Below the pieces are notes generated by a model. That model was not told the DNA's origin and did no database searches. It was given only the letters and a program-made list of their open reading frames with translations. 64,000 nt of DNA from contig CP136061.1 of NCBI GenBank assembly GCA_032622095.1, positions 23,934,991 through 23,998,990 on the forward strand, given 5' to 3'. This DNA is from Siphonodentalium dalli (Eukaryota > Mollusca > Scaphopoda > Gadilida > Siphonodentaliidae). The translations under genes were made by a program, and so were the position numbers. Shown here piece by piece: positions 57,501-64,000 of this stretch (position 1 is its first letter; each line of letters starts with the position of its first letter).

Positions 57501-58007
57501 TAAAGGAATGACGAAATTGTTTGATATTGTCCATTTGGAAAATTTACAACGGACCAATTGTCTATTGGTAGCTCTAGAATTTTAGCTACCAATAAATTTC
57601 TAAAACTGGCCAAGATTAGACAAAACGATCTTTGCAACCGATGTCAAACACAAGAAACGATATGCCACATATTTTGGGAGTGTCCGCATGTTCAATCATT
57701 CCCAGACAAGCTTTCCAAATGGACAATATCAAACAATTTCGTCATTCCTTTAACAAAAAAGACAATCACGCTTGGAAACATGAGCAATCGAACGGATAAT
57801 ATTACAAATTATTTAATTTTGATTATTAAAAACTATATTTACAAAACAAAATTTACAACGGACCAATTGTCTATGAATGCTTTAATTGCAGAATTCAACT
57901 TTAGGTATAATTGCGAAAAATACAATGCATACTGCAGACTTGAACGTAATATGTTCGATACCAAGTGGCTTCTAATGAAACGAGCACTTGAAAACGAAAC
58001 CCGATAA
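54594..58007 (+). pseudogene. L1/Tx1-type LINE ORF2, endonuclease end to C-terminus, many frameshifts
   Basis: The segment continues the ORF from where the inverted piece at 44661 stops: TWRRKSPIKMARLDFFMISS and SDHSMINLTL (endonuclease end). Broken frames then give WVEQGEKPTKYFLNLEKRN and TKNGKSPGPDGYTVEFFKFF (55139-55630), FEKAFDSVSWSFIH, GCRQGDPISPYIFLICAE and QYADDTTLTS (reverse transcriptase, 55880-56215), WGGKRDRVKRTQLCQNFEAG (56620-56690), and finally a CxxC...HIFWECP zinc-knuckle block (57630-57700). Frameshifts or stops occur near 54920 (C-run), 55630, 55900, 56235, 57000 and 57390. A 165-bp templated insertion sits at 57421-57585. The element is dead. Confidence 0.9.
57421..57585. 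repeat. Templated insertion inside the L1 3' end
   Basis: 57421-57538 is an exact-looking reverse complement of 57715-57832 (118 bp). 57539-57565 is a direct copy of 57848-57874. ATTGGTAGCT (57564-57573) is the inverse of AGCTACCAAT (57584-57593). AATTTTAG lies at both edges (57413-57420 and 57578-57585). Removing 57421-57585 restores the reading frame across the site. Confidence 0.9.
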
Positions 58008-58442
58008 GATACAACACTTTAAAGGCCGTTCGGATATATATCTCAATATTATATTGGTAGAATAGAAAGTTGAAACACGGCCAGTCATTGACCGATTGTT
58101 CATAAACAACGAAATAATTTGTCGACAAAGAACAAAGGGTAACAACTCTATTAATATAACACCCGGCATCGAGGCTGTATCTTCTGTTTTAACATATCCT
58201 GACTGTTTCGCAGCGCTGTGTCGTGTATCGTGTCCAATCTCCCATATTTGATATCAACATATTATATGTCCATATAACATTATATGATGACACCAGGTGC
58301 GAATGAATGAGTGTGAGACTGTGCGCATGTGACATTGAGATAGTTTCCCCTCTCGCCCTTGAAGTATCGTATGCTAATGTATGTCTGTGATATTCCGTGT
58401 ATGTTTTGCTATTCAATAAACAAAATTATAAAAAAAACAAAC
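58008..58442 (+). other. L1 3' UTR and A-rich tail
   Basis: About 435 bp after the last ORF2 codon, without frames of note, ending CAATAAACAAAATTATAAAA AAAACAAAC directly before the target-site duplication at 58443. The AATAAA-like word and A-rich tail fit the 3' end of an L1-type element. Confidence 0.7.
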
Positions 58443-58456
58443 AAACATATTACTGC
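58443..58456. repeat. Right target-site duplication of the L1-type LINE
   Basis: AAACATATTACTGC, identical over 14 bp to 44647-44660, directly after the A-rich tail. Confidence 0.85.
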
Positions 58457-58459
58457 AGC

Positions 58460-60075
58460 TGAGCCGCGATTTTTGACAAATGCGTGTTTGTCGCTGGTAA
58501 TGTTTTTTCTTCTTCGTGGATTCCGGTAGTCTAGAGTACCACTGTGAAGACCCATAGGCTGACTATCTGGCAGCTTTGAAGAATTTGATAAATTCGGGTT
58601 AAACAAAGATGGCTGTCAAGATGGCTATCCTTGCCACAAGGAGAAGGTTTCTACTGGAATATAAACAGAAAAGTATGGCACTAGCACACTGATTATGTTT
58701 CTGAATCTCAGTACGCATTCAGCAGAATTTGTGATGATGGTTTCAAAGATGGCCACCAAGATGGCGGCTTGAAAATCAGGAGTTTTTTCCTAATATCCAA
58801 CAAAACACCACAGTAACGGTATATGGAGTACTATTGGCCATAAATGTGGCATGTGCGAAATATTTGTTTAGTCCGACATATATATAGCCATCAAATCTGC
58901 ACCTTGGTCGGTGTCTTCTTGTATGTAAACCTAAGTAAATACGTACACGAGATGAAATACAATATGGTAGGATTTTAATATCATTGCTAGGTATGTGGAA
59001 TCCGACACTAGATTGTACAGCAATTTTTTAAACTGATAGTTCATTCCGACATATATTTAGCCATCACATCGGAACTTTAATCTAAATAATCTAATATAAC
59101 ATTAGTATGATTGAACAAATATCAGCATGTCATGTGATAGTACAGCGTGTGATATGGTGAAGTCTGACTAATCAACAAGCGAACATGTGGCTTCTCTGCT
59201 TTCTTTAACTATAGTAGTCGTTAGTGTTTTTGTAAAGTCAGTTAAATGTAATTACAATTCGTTCAAATTACAATTCGTTGTTTCAGTATGCTCATTGACG
59301 ACGGTTCATTTGGGTTCGCTCTCTGGGTTTTACCGGGAATTGATGGCTATGTCTAATAGGTGTTATTATTTCTGAGATTTAAATGCATGTTGCAACTCCA
59401 ACTGTTCTCTTTGAACGTTTAAAATGCTTGGTAGACTGAAAAACATAAAAAAAAAGCAATTAGTCAATACAAAAATGAAACAGAATGTCTCTTGTATCAA
59501 GAATACGTGGGTCTAATAAAGGGTCACTGTCTTGTTTCAAAATACGTTTTGAAATCGTCGTTGTATCGTTGCGCAAACAAACAACTAATATCAGAACGGA
59601 AGACATACATGTACTGAAGTATATATTGCGGTATAAAATCGTAGCTGATGATTTAATGCATCGCAGAGCTGATATGTGACCAGAACCAATACATGATTGG
59701 AGGGAGATGCATGGTGTTTTACTTGGGACCAGTTTCGTGGCACGTAGCACGTGATGAGTGTGCAACAATTATAGGCAGGCTGGCAGTCATTGGTTCACAA
59801 ACAACATTTGACACAGTGAGGGCCATCGTAGACGAGAAGGCGGGTAAGTAATCAATTACAGCAGCCTCGTGTAAAGGTTACAAGGAACTATAGAGTTAGA
59901 GTTATGCTTCTTGAATTTGTGTAGGGAAACTGGATTCGCATTAAATAAAATTATGGTTGCTGATTGGTGTATTTCCTGAGCAGTAACACATCACACACTG
60001 TGTAAACATGGCGAACATTATGTATCAACCGACAGGGAGTGTCTGGCGGGTTCCCGAATTTGTGGAAAGAGACTG
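58460..60075. other. No gene seen; paired AAGATGGC motifs
   Basis: CAAAGATGGCTGTCAAGATG (58604-58623) and CAAAGATGGCCACCAAGATG (58744-58763, continuing GCGGC) are similar paired words about 140 bp apart. A short frame at 59187-59375 has a hydrophobic start but no further support. Confidence 0.45.
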
Positions 60076-60078
60076 GGT

Positions 60079-60175
60079 GGCCGGATTCGTCATCTCCGGT
60101 TTAAACCTCCGAGTTTAAACCTGGTTTAAACCTACATTGGCGGTCCAGCCAAACCGGGTCTAAGGGGGCGTTTTT
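60079..60175 (+). repeat. Truncated MITE-family copy, GTTTAAAC-rich
   Basis: GGCCGGATTCGTCATCTCCG followed by GTTTAAACCTCC and GGTTTAAACC matches the end of the element at 61450-61857. No right end is found nearby. Confidence 0.6.
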
Positions 60176-60179
60176 GTCA

Positions 60180-60610
60180 TTCAGTTACCAACTAATTGAC
60201 AACTCGATTTGGTGATATGAGCATACAGTCAAACTACCCTCTTACCTATCGGACCAAAAGACAAGCCGATGTAATGGTTATTGACATGTCATAAATCATC
60301 GCGAACGCGTGCACGATTTATTCATTGAGAAATGAGTATCGCTCATGGACCATTAATCCGATCTCTTTGTGGGTTTAAACCAATTTGACAAAGGGCATGT
60401 TTCTCAACACGAGCTTCACGCGCTGTTTATCACTTTGTTTGTGATTGATTTTCTACAAGATGCTTTTCCCGCAAAGACAAAATATGGTGTATCTACATGT
60501 ATCTATGTATATATTAAAGGATATAGGAGCTGTATATATGTTTGTCCGTTAGTCTGTTTGCAACTGTTCTAAAAATGATTTAAAAATAAGAATAATTTAA
60601 TTTGAAATAA
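60180..60610. other. No gene seen
   Basis: No supported feature; a 67-codon frame at 60369-60572 has no motif. Confidence 0.35.
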
Positions 60611-60612
60611 AA

Positions 60613-60775
60613 TGAAAAAATTGTGTTGCTAAATTGAGCAAGGAGTTGTATCTAACAAGAAACAATATTTAAAATTTATATTAATATTTGTTTGTTTTCA
60701 ATATAATTAAAAAAAAATATCAAATGATCAAAATGTGCGCAAATGTGACACAGGCTCCTGTCGATCGAAGGGGCC
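60613..60775 (-). repeat. Dispersed repeat, inverted copy (other copy 62416-62670)
   Basis: On the minus strand: a CAGGAGCC-like start, GCGCACATTTTGATCATTTG, a T-rich middle, then CTCCTTGCTCAATTTAGCAA. The plus-strand copy at 62416-62670 has the same blocks in the same order. Confidence 0.7.
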
Positions 60776-60779
60776 GCGG

Positions 60780-61445
60780 GACCCTCTGACGCTGCATGAA
60801 TAAAGGCTCCATAATCGTGTCAATCTTGGACCAAGAGGTCAGTCAAGTAAAAGCAATTTGCTTATGAGTACACACCAGAAGCGGCATCTGAACTGTTTAA
60901 AGTGGGCAACTATATAGAGGCACAGCATTTAATAAAGAAATATATTACATGCGTTGCTTTTTTTCAATGTAAAAGTTTTTTCATCATGCAGAAAATCCAA
61001 AAGTTCCCAGGTTTTGAACTGGTGGAATATTATGGAAATTTATGAGCGGAGCCAGAGTAGAGCTTTGTGGCATGATCTACATAAAAATAAGTTATCAAAT
61101 TTGACTCATATAGCAATATAAGTTTAGGATTGCAAACTATGTGTCTAGCATATCTGGTCATGCAGTAGCATCGTTTTGGTTTCAAAATTAAAACGTTGAA
61201 CCATTCAAATGAATTCGTAGAAAACACCAGTATTTGTGATTGCCACAAGCCAAAAACAAACACAAGATAGTTGTAAAATCATACTGAAGGAACGTGTCAA
61301 TATCTGAGCAATGCTCGCATGGGAATGAATCAACTGTGACATGATAACACCTGTCGGCAACCGCCACTTGGACACGCCCTCACTCGAGATAATTTACAGC
61401 TCCACCCTTCGATTGATTGTCTGACAATTCTAAACCGCGATGAAG
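60780..61445. other. No gene seen
   Basis: AT-rich; a 77-codon minus frame (61030-61263) lacks any motif. Confidence 0.35.
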
Positions 61446-61449
61446 AAAA

Positions 61450-61857
61450 GACGGATTCGTCATCTCAAGTTTAGCCTCGAGAAAGCTGGTTTAGCTGGAC
61501 CACCTAATTAGATGGTTTAGTTGCCGGTTTAAGCTTATAAAACGCAAATAAAACATCGAAATTGACAAAAACTTATCCCCACGCGCTTTATATGTGTGAG
61601 TGCTTCTCGCTTATAAATTTCCAATCAAAATATGGTCGCTGTCGAAATTATTGATTTTTGCAATCAATAAAACGAGGCGGTCCGCATTAGGAAAGTACGA
61701 TTAATTTTCTCGACGATACAGAGACACTACTGCTAAACCACTGGTCTGGCTGGACCAGGTTTAAACCAGAGATGACGAATGCGTCACTTAGACCTGCGGT
61801 CGCGGGTTTAAACCACGGATTTTGCTGACTCACGGAAAACCTGAGATGACGAATCGG
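61450..61857. mobile_element. MITE-like element, ~408 bp
   Basis: The ends are inverted: GGATTCGTCATCTCAAGTTT on the left and AACCTGAGATGACGAATCGG on the right. The interior has GGTTTAAACC-type palindromes and another AGATGACGAATGCG at about 61770. There is no ORF. Fragments of the same family occur at 21305-21362 and 60079-60175. Confidence 0.75.
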
Positions 61858-61859
61858 GC

Positions 61860-62412
61860 AGGTATGTTTATGATGATGGTGCAAATAGTTGGCTAGTTGG
61901 GGAAATGCAAGATTTTAGTTTTGATTATAACTCCGAAAGGAATGCTTTTTTGTTCACCAAATGGTGCATCGGGTGACATTCTATGCAAAACGTTAGCGGG
62001 GGACGGGGTAGTAAACAAAATTGCGGGAAGATATGCCGTTTTGTTTTTAATCTGGCATTTTCGGGCCCCCCCCCCCCCCCAAACCTGCAAAAACAATACT
62101 TTTTAACTCCCAATTTGTGGACACCACCCCCCAAATTTCACTAAATTTGATCTAAAACTGCATAAAACTCTACTAATATCACTCATATGACTGGGAATTA
62201 TCTCATTTAGTTCAACAGTTTAACCTGTTTCAGAAGCTGTTTTAATTGAAACAAACTTTTTTTTTATAAATTGCTGATTATCTGTAAACCTAGGTCATTG
62301 TGCCGGATACACACAATTGCATAATTGCCTGATTAGTCTTTCAACCAGCACATTATCTAACATATTCCATACCACTTATTTGAGTGTACTGGGGCATCTT
62401 ACTTCTATTATT
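61860..62412. other. No gene; C-run
   Basis: A run of about 15 C lies at 62065-62080. Overlapping frames on both strands around it have no recognisable domain. Confidence 0.4.
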
Positions 62413-62415
62413 ATA

Positions 62416-62670
62416 AACTAGCTGAAACAGGCTCCCTTCGGGAGCCTATATTCAGCGTCGGAGATACATGTGGCCCCCCCCCCCCTTTGTGGGACTTCGC
62501 ACACATTTTGATCTTAGACAAAGCCTTTATTTAGCGGCGGCCCGTTTGTGCGATTCAAGCACATTTTGATCATTGAAACATTTTGTTTTATAAATATTGT
62601 TTTAATTTTTTTTAGATTGAATTCCTTGCTCAATTTAACAAAAACAATTTTAAATTTTTTTTTTTAATTC
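62416..62670 (+). repeat. Dispersed repeat with CTAGCTG start and hairpin
   Basis: Begins AACTAGCTGAAACAGGCTCC with the hairpin AGGCTCCC-TTC-GGGAGCCT, then two GCACATTTTGATC blocks, a C-run and CCTTGCTCAATTTAACAAAA. The start resembles the tail-type repeats at 10850 and 11266. The inverted partner is at 60613-60775. Confidence 0.7.
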
Positions 62671-62689
62671 AAAATTTTAAAAACTAACA

Positions 62690-62800
62690 CCATTACAAAC
62701 TCCGCCAGGGTACCACGAGTCACCACACCAAATTTGGTTGAAATCGGTCCAGGGATCTGAGTGAACAATTCGGACAGATCCTACTCGTTTATATTTGTAA
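62690..62800 (+). repeat. LINE/SINE-tail-like fragment
   Basis: CACCAAATTTGGTTGAAATC followed by GGTCCAGGGATCTGAG resembles the ACCAAATTTGAGTCGGATCG block of the repeats at 10850-11560, an arrangement common near the ends of RTE-like and related retroelements. Confidence 0.45.
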
Positions 62801-62804
62801 ACGA

Positions 62805-64000
62805 CAAGCAGTCACAGCACTCTACCAGACTTGGATACTTTAGGTATTGTGAGAGATCATCTGAGTTGATAGACATGGAAATAATTCACTGATTGCCTTG
62901 ATGTACTGATGACAGATATTTTCTACCCATTGGTAGTCACATTAATGCTACATTAGCTTAGCCGAGTCTGTAAATAAACACATGTGGATAAATTCATAGC
63001 ATTCAAAGCAAACTTGAAACTGACCTAATGTACGTCCATACATGTATGTGATATATATATATATATATGCGCCAGTTCTTGGTCTGCGATGCTTCGATTC
63101 GGTGTCTGCGTGGGGTACATTTTTGAACCTCATGGAAAGTTCCCCATCTCGATCATCGCCGTCAACAAATGACGCATCAGTAGCACGAAATCGATAATAA
63201 CCCATCTCTACTCCAATATTATTCATTAATCGTCTACGCCATCTTGTACTTTAGGATGTTCTGTATATATGTGGGGTTATCTTTATTTGTCATTTTGTTT
63301 TTGTTCACATTTTGTAATTATTATATTATATCAACTCTTCATGATATGGAGGATAAATAAAGATATATATAAATATGGTGTTTTTGTTGTTATAAATATT
63401 TAAAATATGTTTCAAACTGTTACACATGTCAAATAAGGACACTAAAGGTCTTTAGTAAAACATTTGCATGAGATTGTAAAAACTTGTTTTTTGGCCCTCG
63501 GGCCACCCACCAACCCCGGCATACCTTCCTGCAAATTTTTGACCCCCCCCCCCCCCCCGGCGTTACGAGAAATAATTAGATTTTCTACATATATCCCTTA
63601 GACGTGTCACATGAGTGATCGTAATAAGTACGGTTCTACATACATTAATCATTTTAGCAGTTCTTGGTACCTAAAGGGGCAGAAAGGGGGCATTTTTTCA
63701 GCTTTCGAAACCTATTACAATCCACTGTTTTGTCGTAATAATTGTTCAGATTTTATATACAAAGCATCTTAGTGGACACCTTCTGCATACCTAACTATCA
63801 CTGATAACAATTATTAATATCTAATAGTAGTCGTAAATGTTTCCGACGGTCCAAAAAATATATATAATAAATAGGATTCCGTTTGTGAGAAAATCGTGCA
63901 CACCGTTCAAGTTTCTTGCCAGTCGCAGGAAGGTGAAATGGTTCGGCTTGCAGTGATTATTTCTGTATTTAATTAAGTTGTTATCGTTTCATAGTCAGTG
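62805..64000. other. No gene seen; microsatellite and C-run
   Basis: (TA)n at about 63050-63068 and a run of about 16 C at 63543-63558. The remaining frames are short and without motif. Confidence 0.4.

Noticed and set aside
61893..62134. Overlapping frames around the C-run
   Set aside because: Created by the homopolymer; no conserved residues.

Overview
This is eukaryotic, AT-rich, repeat-dominated DNA. There are GT-AG introns with matched phases, non-LTR retrotransposons of two classes, Ty3-type pol debris, eukaryote-style DNA transposons, palindromic MITE-like elements, megasatellite arrays and degenerate TTAGGG hexamers. There is no prokaryotic gene organisation. The mix of a secreted PAN/EGF/threonine-mucin gene, ISXO2-type and Mutator-type transposases and CR1- and L1-like LINEs suggests a marine invertebrate, probably a lophotrochozoan such as a mollusc; that is inference from family content only.

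Layout. 1-8 kb: short tandem arrays (36 bp x ~8, 33 bp x ~36), palindromes, and a PAN/apple-type secreted-protein exon on the minus strand (2301-2618) with a decayed copy at 7566-7668. 8.1-10.7 kb: a broken Ty3/gypsy pol on the minus strand. 10.8-23.5 kb: dispersed repeats, LINE fragments, palindromic elements, an interstitial telomere-like tract and no convincing host gene. 23.7-25.3 kb: the best host gene, a two-exon secreted protein (signal peptide + PAN-like, then EGF-like + threonine-rich mucin region), whose stop codon lies in the first unit of a ~240-bp repeat array. 26.7-29.5 kb: an ISXO2/Merlin-type transposase (minus) and a divergent 140-aa ORF of unknown function. 30.3-38.2 kb: two adjacent satellites, one of ~192 bp with a four-monomer higher-order period and an internal inversion, the other of ~870 bp full of hairpins. 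39.8-43.3 kb: a nearly intact CR1/Jockey-type LINE with one frameshift. 43.3-43.5 kb: a second threonine-rich exon-like tract.

44.65-58.46 kb is one nested insertion. An L1/Tx1-type LINE, bounded by an identical 14-bp target-site duplication, inserted with its 5' part inverted (twin-priming signature). Its interior was then hit by a DNA element that is now arranged R-int-R-int-R: three 460-bp direct repeats around two virtually identical 3.68-kb cores. Each core encodes a spliced Mutator-like transposase and, convergently on the other strand, an I-PpoI-like His-Me finger endonuclease with its metal ligands and catalytic His/Asn in place. This transposase-plus-nuclease element is the best candidate here for an undescribed system. 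58.5-64 kb holds MITE-like pieces, LINE/SINE tails, homopolymers and no gene that I can support.
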